Of a stretch of DNA of 11,984 nucleotides, positions 6,316-11,973 are shown piece after piece. The notes under the pieces are model-generated. The model had not been told where the DNA came from. It saw nothing but the letters and a program-made list of their open reading frames with translations, and did not search any database. The stretch is from the NCBI GenBank assembly GCA_024636395.1, contig JAGXHD010000009.1, positions 1-11,984 of the forward strand, written 5' to 3'. Within the stretch, counting starts at the first letter, position 1; each line of letters opens with the position of its first letter. Both the position numbers and the translations under genes were made by a program. Source of the stretch: Sulfitobacter sp. Lineage in GTDB: Bacteria > Pseudomonadota > Alphaproteobacteria > Rhodobacterales > Rhodobacteraceae.

Positions 6316-6602
6316 TGTGCCACCTCTTTTGTTATATCCAAAACATTAGGGCTTATTGCCGCCCCTTGGTTTTGGGTACGCCTCAATAAAACGCGTATTT
6401 GCCTGTGCGTCCTACAATATATGGTGGCGGTAAGGGTAGGGTCTGGCAACCCTTTTTCTGGGGATAACCACAGAATATAGCGGAAGGACCCGAACCAGTG
6501 GCAATATATCGTTGTGGGCAAGCCATAAAAAATCGCCCCAACCGTCAGGCGGGGCGATCCGGCATTGCCTAGACGATCCTCAGGATCACCCAGATCACGC
6601 CA
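6316..6602. other. Intergenic region between ybjN-like and ubiK genes
   Basis: This 287-bp stretch has no convincing gene. It holds the ubiK terminator (6527-6558). It also holds a forward-strand hairpin AGGGT-CTGGCA-ACCCT (6438-6453) followed by TTTT, and a partly symmetrical CTGGGGATAACCACAG (6458-6473). The promoter of the ybjN-proC operon must lie here, read to the left, but I could not pick a clear -35/-10 pair. Confidence 0.6.
6527..6558 (-). terminator. Intrinsic terminator of ubiK
   Basis: GGGGCGAT (6551-6558) and ATCGCCCC (6532-6539) form a perfect eight-base stem, with a CC/GG pair possible inside the 11-base loop. On the minus strand the stem is followed by six T (6532-6527). It lies 45-75 bases after the ubiK stop codon in the correct orientation. 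Confidence 0.85.
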
Positions 6603-6842
6603 CTATTTCGGCTCGAGCGCATCCAGTCGCACCTTGAGCGCTTCATTCTCCTCGCGCGCCTTCTGCGCCATGGCACGCACCGCGTCGAATTCCTCACGGG
6701 TCACGAAATCGCGATCAGCGAGCCAGCGATCCATCATACCTTTCATGGCATTTTCGGCCTCGTCCTTGGCTCCCTGCGCCACGCCCATCGCGTTGGTCAT
6801 GATCTGGCTGAGGTCGTCAAAAATCTTGTTGCGGGTTTGCAT
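6603..6842 (-). CDS. ubiK: UbiK/BMFP family ubiquinone biosynthesis accessory factor
   Basis: This 79-residue protein has the family layout. An N-terminal amphipathic helical part (NKIFDDLSQIMTNAMGVAQG, 5-24) is followed by WLADRDFVTREEFDAVRAMA (40-59), then a C-terminal coiled coil (about 53-77, AREENEALKVRLDALE). UbiK homologues assist aerobic ubiquinone biosynthesis with the Ubi protein complex and can associate with membranes. The ATG at 6842 has GGAGA six bases upstream. It is divergent from lgt with 90 bp between the starts and has its own terminator, so it is probably monocistronic. Confidence 0.88.
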   Translation of the reverse strand: MQTRNKIFDDLSQIMTNAMGVAQGAKDEAENAMKGMMDRWLADRDFVTREEFDAVRAMAQKAREENEALKVRLDALEPK

Positions 6843-6898
6843 CGTATGTCTCCACTAGTTCAACATCTATATGGGGTGCGCCGCGCGCCCGTGCAAGG

Positions 6899-6927
6899 TT
6901 GACATCACCAGCCAGCCGCGCTCAATC
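6899..6927 (+). promoter_or_regulatory. Possible promoter giving a leaderless lgt transcript
   Basis: A consensus TTGACA (6899-6904) is followed after 17 bases by TCAATC (6922-6927), a weak -10. Transcription from this pair would begin at about 6933-6935, on or next to the lgt ATG. There is no Shine-Dalgarno sequence before that ATG, which fits a leaderless message. The -10 is poor, so this is tentative. Confidence 0.35.
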
Positions 6928-6932
6928 AGCAC

Positions 6933-7817
6933 ATGCATGCTTTGATCCCTTTCCCCGACATCTCGCCCGAGATTTTCTCGATCTCGCTGTTCGGCTTTAC
7001 CTTCGCACTACGTTGGTACGCGCTGGCCTATATTGCGGGGATCCTGACCGGATGGCGCCTCGTCGTGCGCGCCGCTAAAACGCCCCGATTGTGGAAAGAC
7101 GGGCAGCCGGTGATGAGCCCCGCACAGATCGAGGATCTGCTGACATGGGTTATCCTCGGCGTGATCCTCGGTGGGCGCATTGGCTATGTGCTGTTCTACC
7201 AGCCCGCCTTCTATCTCTCCAATCCGGCGCAGATCTTGCAGGTCTGGCAAGGGGGAATGTCGTTCCACGGCGGCGCACTGGGGGTGATCATCGCGGCGCT
7301 CATCTATACAGGTCGCCACAAGATTACGCGGATCAGCGCAGGCGATCTCGTGGCGCTCGGAATCTTCCCGGGGCTGTTGCTGGGCCGGCTCGCAAATTTC
7401 ATCAACGCGGAACTGTGGGGCCGCCCCACCGATCTGCCCTGGGGTGTAGCCTTCCCGACCGAAGCTGCGCAATTCTGTCCCGATGTGGTGGGCCTGTGCG
7501 CCCGCCATCCCTCACAGCTTTATGAAGCCGCCCTCGAGGGGGCCGTCCTCGGGGCGCTGCTGGTCTGGCTTGCATGGCGGCGCGGCGCGTTCAAATCGCC
7601 CGGGCTGATCATGGGCACGTTCCTCGCGGGCTACGGCATCGCGCGTTTTATGGTTGAGTTCGTGCGCCAGCCCGATGCCCAGTTCGTCACACCAGGCAAT
7701 CCGCTGGGCCTCGCCTGGCAGATCGGCAACTATGGCCTGACAATGGGTCAGATCCTGTGCCTGCCCATGATAACCGTCGGCCTCTATTTTATCATGCGAG
7801 CCCGGCGCGCGGCATGA
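6933..7817 (+). CDS. lgt: Prolipoprotein diacylglyceryl transferase
   Basis: This 294-residue polytopic inner-membrane enzyme transfers diacylglycerol from phosphatidylglycerol to the lipobox cysteine of prolipoproteins. Signature regions are present: FALRWYALAYIAGI (24-37), GRIGYVLFYQP (81-91), GGMSFHGGALG with His112 (107-117), GRLANFINAELWGRPTD (151-167) with Arg152 and Asn155, RHPSQLYEA (191-199) and the C-terminal GIARFMVEFVRQPD. About seven hydrophobic segments are visible. The ATG at 6933 has no ribosome site, but no better start exists in frame before conserved sequence. Its stop overlaps the next start in ATGA (7814-7817), so it leads the lgt-midA-pgeF operon. Confidence 0.97.
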   Translation: MHALIPFPDISPEIFSISLFGFTFALRWYALAYIAGILTGWRLVVRAAKTPRLWKDGQPVMSPAQIEDLLTWVILGVILGGRIGYVLFYQPAFYLSNPAQILQVWQGGMSFHGGALGVIIAALIYTGRHKITRISAGDLVALGIFPGLLLGRLANFINAELWGRPTDLPWGVAFPTEAAQFCPDVVGLCARHPSQLYEAALEGAVLGALLVWLAWRRGAFKSPGLIMGTFLAGYGIARFMVEFVRQPDAQFVTPGNPLGLAWQIGNYGLTMGQILCLPMITVGLYFIMRARRAA

Positions 7818-8875
7818 GTCTGCGCGAAACGCTCATATCGCAGATCCGCAGCGAGGGGCCGATGCGCCTTGATGCCTACATGTCGGCCTGCCTCCTGCAT
7901 CCGACACTGGGCTATTATACCACCCGCCCTCCCTTCGGCGCGCAGGGCGATTTCATCACTGCGCCCGAGATCAGCCAGATGTTCGGGGAGCTGATCGGGC
8001 TGACGCTGGCGCAGGCCTGGCTGGATCAGGGAGCGCCCGCGCGGTTTACGCTGGCCGAGCTTGGACCGGGGCGCGGCACGCTCATGGCGGACGCTGTGCG
8101 CGCCGCCGCACGCGTGCCAGGGTTTGTGCAGGGCGCAGAGGTCACGCTGCTGGAGGCCTCCCCTGCACTGCGTGAGGTCCAGGGAAACACGCTCGCGGCA
8201 CAGGGTCCAAGATGGATCGAAAGCGTCGAAGACCTCCCCGAGCAGCCGACCTACCTCATCGCTAACGAGTTTTTCGATGCCCTGCCCATCCGCCAATTCG
8301 TCCGCGAAGGCGCACGCTGGCGCGAGCGGCAGGTTGGCGTGCAAGAAGGTGCGCTGGCCTTTGGCTTGGGTCCCGCACAGCCTCAGCCCGCCTTGGCACA
8401 CAGATCGGAAGATACCAAAGACGGCGATCTGGTCGAGGATTGCGCCGCCGCCGCTCCAATCCTCTCCCCTATTGCTGCGCGCATCGCCTCCCACGGCGGC
8501 GCAGCACTAGTGTTCGACTACGGGGACTGGCGCAGTCTGGGCGACACACTTCAAGCCGTTCAGGATCACGCACCCGCCAATCCTCTGGCTGATCCGGGCA
8601 TGGCAGACCTTACCGCCCATGTGGATTTCGAAGCACTCCTGGGCGCCACAGCCCCCTGCACCACCAGCCGCGTAACCCCGCAAGGTGTGTTTCTGGAACG
8701 CCTCGGCATAACCGCGCGCGCAACCGCTTTGGCAAAGACCCTGAGCGGCGCCGCGCTGGAAGCGCATATCGCAGCACATCGCCGCTTGACGCACCCGCAG
8801 GAAATGGGAAACCTGTTCAAAACCTTCGGGATGGTTCCGGAGGGTGCTCCCATGCTGCCCGGATTGGATACATGA
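7814..8875 (+). CDS. midA: SAM-dependent methyltransferase of the MidA/NDUFAF7 family
   Basis: The 353-residue protein belongs to the Methyltransf_28 family, whose mitochondrial member NDUFAF7 methylates an arginine of a complex I subunit. Seen here are HPTLGYYTT (29-37), GDFITAPEISQMFGELIG (45-62), the SAM-binding loop AELGPGRGTLM (81-91), the acidic LLEASP (112-117), NEFFDALPIRQF (151-162) and LVFDYGD. The start is the ATG at 7814, overlapping the lgt stop as ATGA; an upstream ATG at 7757 would extend wholly into lgt and adds no conserved sequence. No strong ribosome site is present, so translation is probably coupled to lgt. The substrate in bacteria is inferred, not shown. Confidence 0.92.
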   Translation: MSLRETLISQIRSEGPMRLDAYMSACLLHPTLGYYTTRPPFGAQGDFITAPEISQMFGELIGLTLAQAWLDQGAPARFTLAELGPGRGTLMADAVRAAARVPGFVQGAEVTLLEASPALREVQGNTLAAQGPRWIESVEDLPEQPTYLIANEFFDALPIRQFVREGARWRERQVGVQEGALAFGLGPAQPQPALAHRSEDTKDGDLVEDCAAAAPILSPIAARIASHGGAALVFDYGDWRSLGDTLQAVQDHAPANPLADPGMADLTAHVDFEALLGATAPCTTSRVTPQGVFLERLGITARATALAKTLSGAALEAHIAAHRRLTHPQEMGNLFKTFGMVPEGAPMLPGLDT

Positions 8876-9624
8876 CGCTCGAAATTCTGACCTCGGACGC
8901 ACTGCCCCTGAAACACGGGTTTTTTACCCGTCGGGGCGGGGCATCTTCCGGCGTGTTTTCGGGGCTAAACTGCGGGCAAGGCTCCTCCGATCAGACCGAG
9001 ATCGTCGCGATCAACCGCGCGCGGGTCGCGGATGCGATGGGCGTCGCGCCCGATCGGCTGCTTGGGGTGCATCAGGTGCATTCGGCAAAGGCTGTGACCG
9101 TCGATGCACCGCTGGCCGATAAGCCCCGCGCCGATGCTATCGTCACCGCGACACCCGGTCTTGCGCTCTCGGTGCTCACCGCCGATTGCCAGCCAGTGCT
9201 GTTCGCCGATCCTGCGGCCGGCGTAATCGGCGCCGCGCATGCGGGCTGGCGCGGCGCACTTGAAGGTGTGTTGCATGCAACCGTTGACGCGATGGAGGCG
9301 TTGGGTGCGCAGCGTGGCAACATCACTGCGGTCATCGGCCCCTCAATCAGCCAGCGCGCCTATGAGGTCGGGCCTGAGTTCATGGACAGCTTCATGGCCG
9401 AAGATCCCGACTATGCGCGCTACTTCATCGGTGGGGAAGGCGACAGGATGATGTTCGATCTGCCCGGCTTCGGCCTCAACCGCTTGCGCGCCGCTGGCGT
9501 GGGCCATGCGGAATGGACGCGCCACTGTACCTTCTCCGACGCCGCGCGATTCTATTCCTACCGTCGTACGACCCATGCAAAAGAAGCAGATTACGGCCGC
9601 CTAATTGCGGCCATCACCCTGTAA
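8872..9624 (+). CDS. pgeF: Peptidoglycan editing factor / purine nucleoside phosphorylase (YfiH, DUF152)
   Basis: This 250-residue protein carries the YfiH/PgeF metal-site pattern: VHQVHSA (His70), TADCQPVLFAD (Cys106) and AAHAGWRGALEGV (His123). Further family motifs are FFTRRGGASSGVFSGLNCG (17-35), GPSISQRAYEVG, and the C-terminal YSYRRTTHAKEADYGRL. Members have been described as polyphenol oxidases (laccase-like), purine nucleoside phosphorylases, and as an amidase that edits wrong peptidoglycan precursors. The sequence does not decide between these activities. The ATG at 8872 overlaps the midA stop as ATGA. It is the last gene of the lgt operon. Confidence 0.94.
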   Translation: MTLEILTSDALPLKHGFFTRRGGASSGVFSGLNCGQGSSDQTEIVAINRARVADAMGVAPDRLLGVHQVHSAKAVTVDAPLADKPRADAIVTATPGLALSVLTADCQPVLFADPAAGVIGAAHAGWRGALEGVLHATVDAMEALGAQRGNITAVIGPSISQRAYEVGPEFMDSFMAEDPDYARYFIGGEGDRMMFDLPGFGLNRLRAAGVGHAEWTRHCTFSDAARFYSYRRTTHAKEADYGRLIAAITL

Positions 9625-9687
9625 TTTGGGCACAAATGCGGCTTATCCGGCCTTGGCGGCGCCCAGATCATCAAGAAAATCACGCGA

Positions 9688-9723
9688 AACAATAGCCAAC
9701 ATTGTTGCCTGACGAGCAACAAT
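9688..9723. repeat. Interlocking inverted repeats (AACAAT / ATTGTT)
   Basis: AACAAT (9688-9693) pairs with ATTGTT (9701-9706) across seven bases. The same right arm, as ATTGTTGC (9701-9708), pairs perfectly with GCAACAAT (9716-9723) across another seven bases. The two dyads share one arm, so they could form alternative hairpins in RNA or three half-sites for a DNA-binding protein. No T-run follows directly. Confidence 0.7.
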
Positions 9724-9735
9724 TCAATCGGCATC

Positions 9736-9758
9736 CCTTGATATCAAAGGCATTTTTT
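9736..9758 (+). terminator. Weak possible terminator after pgeF
   Basis: CCTT (9736-9739) can pair with AAGG (9747-9750), extended through the TTGATATCAA palindrome if one A is bulged. The stem is followed after two bases by six T (9753-9758). The position, about 110 bases after the pgeF stop, is reasonable. The stem is AT-rich and short, so confidence is low. Confidence 0.35.
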
Positions 9759-9921
9759 AAATATGGCGACGTAGCCACATTCTGCGTCGGCCACAGCCGT
9801 TAATTTTCGTAAGATTTGCTTTAACTGCCCCAAACCGGCCCGAATGCACGAGCATATTAGTCCTCAATCAACGGACGCACCGCACCAGCGCCCTCCCACA
9901 AATGAGAACGAGGACAAGCAC

Positions 9922-10068
9922 ATGAAAACCAACACACGCTTCATCAAGTCGATCACCAAAGCCGCCGCCGAGAATGACACCATCATGCCATGGGCCCGTG
10001 GCAAGCGCCGCGCAGAGTTCATAGCCAAGCGCCGCGCAGAGGAAATGCCACAGCGCAAGACTGCCTGA
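9922..10068 (+). CDS. Small basic hypothetical protein, 48 residues
   Basis: The ATG at 9922 has GAGGAC six bases upstream, the best ribosome site in this frame. The product is 48 residues with 13 Lys/Arg and 5 Asp/Glu, so it is strongly basic. It reads MKTNTRFIKSITKAAAEN, then MPWARGKRRAEF, and contains a repeated KRRAE (28-32 KRRAE and 36-40 KRRAE). No signal peptide, membrane segment or cysteine is present. It resembles short conserved proteins of roseobacters from memory, but I cannot name a function. Binding to nucleic acid is a guess from charge alone. The longer frame from 9844 is less likely because its extra residues are low in pattern and lack a ribosome site. Confidence 0.65.
   Translation: MKTNTRFIKSITKAAAENDTIMPWARGKRRAEFIAKRRAEEMPQRKTA
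10003..10041 (+). repeat. 15-bp exact direct repeat with 24-bp period inside the small basic gene
   Basis: AAGCGCCGCGCAGAG occurs at 10003-10017 and again at 10027-10041. The 24-bp period equals eight codons, so the protein gains two KRRAE units. The identity extends to synonymous positions, which suggests a recent duplication. Confidence 0.85.
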
Positions 10069-10094
10069 GGCATTCCACCCGATCTTTCAGGCAG
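10061..10094. repeat. Inverted repeat spanning the stop codon of the small basic gene
   Basis: CTGCCTGA (10061-10068, which includes the TGA stop) is perfectly inverted at TCAGGCAG (10087-10094), with 18 bases between. No T-run follows, so it is not a standard terminator. It could stabilise the 3' end of the message. Confidence 0.5.
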
Positions 10095-10136
10095 GGCCGT
10101 CAGCCGTCTGATCTGCGCGCTGTGCCGTCCTGCACC

Positions 10137-10173
10137 AAAGCCCCGTCCGCGTCGATTCGCGTGGCGGGGCTTT
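10137..10173 (+). terminator. Probable terminator after the small basic gene
   Basis: AAAGCCCCG (10137-10145) and CGGGGCTTT (10165-10173) form a perfect nine-base GC-rich stem with a 19-base loop. The flanking AAA and TTT make it usable in both directions, though the T-run is only three bases. It lies about 70 bases after the small gene and before the leader of the Hint gene. Confidence 0.6.
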
Positions 10174-10334
10174 GCAATTCCACGTCCAAAGCGGCCGGAA
10201 TGTGGCGCGATTTTTTGAAAATGCAGAAACAAAACTGGTCAAATTGAACAGATTGGCCACCTGGATCCCACAAATGTCATCCAATCTTTGACAATGGGGC
10301 AGATACATGGCGAATTGAGCCTCAAGAAAGACAT

Positions 10335-10382
10335 GAAATAACAACAACGCGTTATTTCCGTCGTTGTCGGTGGGGGCCGACG
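10335..10382 (+). promoter_or_regulatory. Potentially structured leader before the Hint-gene ribosome site
   Basis: GAAATAAC (10335-10342) and GTTATTTC (10351-10358) form a perfect eight-base stem with an eight-base loop. ACAACG inside that loop (10344-10349) can instead pair with CGTTGT (10362-10367). CGTCG (10359-10363) can pair with CGACG (10378-10382), which abuts the Shine-Dalgarno sequence. At least two of these pairings exclude each other. Whether they regulate translation is inference. Confidence 0.4.
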
Positions 10383-10398
10383 AAGGAGGTGATGAACC

Positions 10399-10545
10399 AT
10401 GACAGGTGAATTGCATGACATTGACTGCCAATCCAGCCGCTGCCCGCCCGGCGTTACGCAAATCGGGATACGCAATGACGAACCCCTCTGTGTCATCAAC
10501 CGCCGGTCCGACGCCGAACGCACCGATGGCAAAGCGCAGCTATGA
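10399..10545 (+). CDS. 48-codon ORF overlapping the 5' end of the Hint gene
   Basis: The ATG at 10399 follows AAGGAGGTGAT (10383-10393), a near-complete complement of the 16S rRNA 3' end, at nine bases from AGGAGG. It is by far the best ribosome site in the window. The frame runs 48 codons to TGA at 10543-10545. It is one frame off the Hint gene and contains Cys10, Cys15 and Cys31 (DIDCQSSRCPPGV; NDEPLCVINRR). By my count 32 of 48 codons end in G or C, rising in the middle part. It could be a real small protein, a leader peptide for translational coupling to the Hint gene (whose ATG at 10526 lies just before this stop), or the original Hint N-terminus after a frameshift. Confidence 0.45.
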   Translation: MTGELHDIDCQSSRCPPGVTQIGIRNDEPLCVINRRSDAERTDGKAQL

Positions 10546-11191
10546 GGTCGCCGCCCTACGCGCAGATACCTCTCTCTACATCGGTCAGACCACCGCCCCG
10601 GCCCTCCCGCTGTTCGAGGACGCTTTTTCCGCGTTCACCCACGGCAGCCTGATCCTGACCGCCTTCGGCCCAATCGCTGTAGAGGATCTTCAGCCCGGCG
10701 ATATGGTCAGTACCGCCACCGGCGAAGCGGCGGAACTTGTCTGGATCGGCACATCCACTTTCTCGCCAGCCGATGCCGGAAAACGCACGCCGCTCATCCG
10801 GATCATGTCCGATGCGCTCGGCCAATCCCGCCCCGAGCGGTCACTGACAGTCGGGCCGGGCGCGCGCATCCTGCACACTCCTCCGGCGCTGCGCGGCGTG
10901 GCCGACGGCAAACAGCTGCTGACGCCTGCGGCAAAGCTGGTCGACGGTGTCAACGTGATCGAGATAACGCCGCCCACGCCCACGCGCATGTTCCACATCT
11001 GCCTATCACGCCATGCGATGATCAATGTGGACGGGATCGAGATGGAGACATATCACCCCGGAGCCGCAGCCCCACGCGAAGTCAGCCATGCCCTGCGTGA
11101 CCGCTTCATCTCGCTGTTTCCGCGCATCAGCCATCTGTCGGATTTCGGGCCGCTCGCTCATCCGCGCGCACCCGAGTACGATGCCCACTGA
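10475..11191 (+). CDS. Hint-domain (Hedgehog/intein, Hint_2 type) protein
   Basis: From the ATG at 10475 the product has 238 residues. The Hint_2-like pattern is clear: PALPLFEDAFSAFTHGSLIL, then GPIAVEDLQPGDMVSTATGE, ELVWIG, LTVGPGARIL, and near the end MFHICLSRHAMINVDGIE followed by METYHPGA. Proteins of this type are common in roseobacters and of unknown function. The usual nucleophile position (CFxxGT) reads AFTHGS, with Ala53 in place of Cys. The block-B His is also missing (GPGAR), so self-cleavage is unlikely. The start is uncertain: GTG 10406, ATG 10415, ATG 10475 (GGGA six bases upstream) and ATG 10526 are all in frame. The first 40 residues of the longest form are unconserved-looking. 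It converges on the lrp gene with 19 bp between stops. Confidence 0.8.
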   Translation: MTNPSVSSTAGPTPNAPMAKRSYEVAALRADTSLYIGQTTAPALPLFEDAFSAFTHGSLILTAFGPIAVEDLQPGDMVSTATGEAAELVWIGTSTFSPADAGKRTPLIRIMSDALGQSRPERSLTVGPGARILHTPPALRGVADGKQLLTPAAKLVDGVNVIEITPPTPTRMFHICLSRHAMINVDGIEMETYHPGAAAPREVSHALRDRFISLFPRISHLSDFGPLAHPRAPEYDAH

Positions 11192-11205
11192 CCGGGCGCG
11201 CGGCT

Positions 11206-11230
11206 GCCTGTCAGGCCTGAACCTTCAGGC
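11206..11230. repeat. Inverted repeats at the convergent Hint/lrp gene ends
   Basis: GCCTG (11206-11210) is inverted at CAGGC (11212-11216), and GCCTGAA (11215-11221) at TTCAGGC (11224-11230). They cover the lrp stop codon and last codons, 15 bases after the Hint stop. They may form a hairpin at the shared transcript ends, but no T-run is present. Confidence 0.4.
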
Positions 11231-11711
11231 GTTCCTCCAAAACACCGAAAGGCACGCCGGGTTCATCCTTCGCGTCCCGGATCACGAGAGATGTCTTGAC
11301 GCTCGCGACATTCGGGGCCGTCAGCAGCTTCCCGGTCAGAAAGCTCTGAAAGCTCGATAGATCGGGCGCCACACATTTAAGCATGAAGTCCACTTCGCCA
11401 TTGAGCATGTGACACTCGCGGACCAACGGCCACGCGCGGCAGCGGTCCTCGAAGGCCGAAAGATCCGCCTCAGCCTGCGAATTTAGCCCGACCATGGCAA
11501 AAACCTGCACCTCGAACCCAAGCTCTCGCGCGTCTACGTCCGCGTGGTAGCCCTTGATGAACCCCTGCTCTTCGAGCGTACGAACACGGCGCAGACAAGG
11601 CGGCGCGGAGATGCCGACACGTTTGGCAAGTTCCACATTCGTCATGCGGCCGTCTGCCTGCAATTCGGCCAGAATTTTGCGGTCGATCGGATCTAGTCGT
11701 GGCCCAGCCAT
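11211..11711 (-). CDS. Lrp/AsnC family transcriptional regulator
   Basis: The 166-residue protein has an N-terminal helix-turn-helix: LDPIDRKILAELQADGRMTN (6-25) and VELAKRVGISAPPCLRRVRT (26-45), then LEEQGFIKGYHADVD (46-60). A C-terminal ligand-binding domain carries VFAMVGLNSQ (70-79), ECHMLNGEVDFMLKCVAPD (99-117) and SVKTSLVIRDAKDEP. This family senses amino acids and binds DNA as dimers or higher oligomers. The ATG at 11711 has AGGGGGA just upstream and begins the usual family N-terminus; the in-frame start 21 codons upstream crosses the promoter. It is divergent from probable trxB. Phased repeats over its promoter suggest autoregulation. Confidence 0.93.
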   Translation of the reverse strand: MAGPRLDPIDRKILAELQADGRMTNVELAKRVGISAPPCLRRVRTLEEQGFIKGYHADVDARELGFEVQVFAMVGLNSQAEADLSAFEDRCRAWPLVRECHMLNGEVDFMLKCVAPDLSSFQSFLTGKLLTAPNVASVKTSLVIRDAKDEPGVPFGVLEERLKVQA

Positions 11712-11735
11712 ACATCCCCCTACAGATTTTCGATT

Positions 11736-11763
11736 GTTATATAGGTAATGCGGGTGTGCGCAA
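11736..11763 (-). promoter_or_regulatory. Probable lrp promoter
   Basis: On the minus strand TTGCGC (-35, bases 11763-11758) is followed after 16 bases by TATAAC (-10, bases 11741-11736). The -10 matches five of six consensus bases. It lies about 25 bases before the lrp ATG. The -35 falls inside the first copy of the phased repeat. Confidence 0.5.
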
Positions 11764-11794
11764 TATTGTTTCACAATCGCGCAATATTATTCAC
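11758..11794. promoter_or_regulatory. Two 21-bp-phased repeats, probable Lrp operator
   Basis: GCGCAATATTGTTTCAC (11758-11774) is repeated as GCGCAATATTATTCAC (11779-11794). The start-to-start distance is exactly 21 bp, two DNA turns, so both AATATT cores face the same side. The first copy contains the palindrome CAATATTG. The array overlaps the lrp -35. Lrp-family regulators commonly bind AT-rich sites repeated at helical spacing, so self-regulation, perhaps with control of trxB, is a reasonable inference. Confidence 0.6.
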
Positions 11795-11910
11795 GATCTA
11801 CACAGCCAAGGCTGTCAGGCGCTAGGAAAGCCCGACATCTCGGGGTGATATTCCCGCAGTCTCGATCGGGTCCAGCCCGGACCGAGCAGCGCAGCCCATT
11901 CCGCAGGGGT

Positions 11911-11938
11911 TTAAGACTGCAACGCCTGCGTCTATATT
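11911..11938 (+). promoter_or_regulatory. Possible trxB promoter
   Basis: TTAAGA (11911-11916) and TATATT (11933-11938) are 16 bases apart, a fair -35/-10 pair. They lie about 36 bases before the ATG at 11974. This is a pattern match only. Confidence 0.4.
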
Positions 11939-11973
11939 AATGCGAACAGATTCTTCCACGTAAAGGTGCCCCC

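Larger units (their letters stand above)
9625..9921. other. AT-richer intergenic region with symmetrical elements
   Basis: About 300 bp without a convincing gene separate pgeF from the small basic protein gene. The region holds interlocking AACAAT/ATTGTT dyads (9688-9723), a TTGATATCAA palindrome leading into a T-run (9736-9758), and GTTAA (9799-9803) with TTAAC (9821-9825) half-sites. An ATG at 9844 is in frame with the small protein but gives a proline-rich, low-quality N-terminal extension. I see no tRNA or other structured RNA of a known class. Confidence 0.6.

Noticed and set aside
7757..7813. Upstream start for midA inside lgt
   Set aside because: The ATGA overlap at 7814 is the usual operon arrangement and the extension has no conserved sequence.
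7784..8494. Long minus-strand ORF of 236 codons antisense to midA
   Set aside because: It lies wholly opposite a clear methyltransferase gene; its product is Arg/Gly-rich with no family motif, as expected for the opposite strand of GC-rich coding DNA.
9844..9921. Longer version of the small basic protein starting at 9844
   Set aside because: The added residues are His/Pro-rich without pattern and no ribosome site precedes that ATG, whereas ATG 9922 has GAGGAC at good spacing.
11802..11815. ACAGCC-AA-GGCTGT as a terminator or riboswitch stem
   Set aside because: A two-base loop cannot form a normal hairpin and no T-run follows; it may be a protein-binding dyad, but a single 6-bp match is too weak to list.
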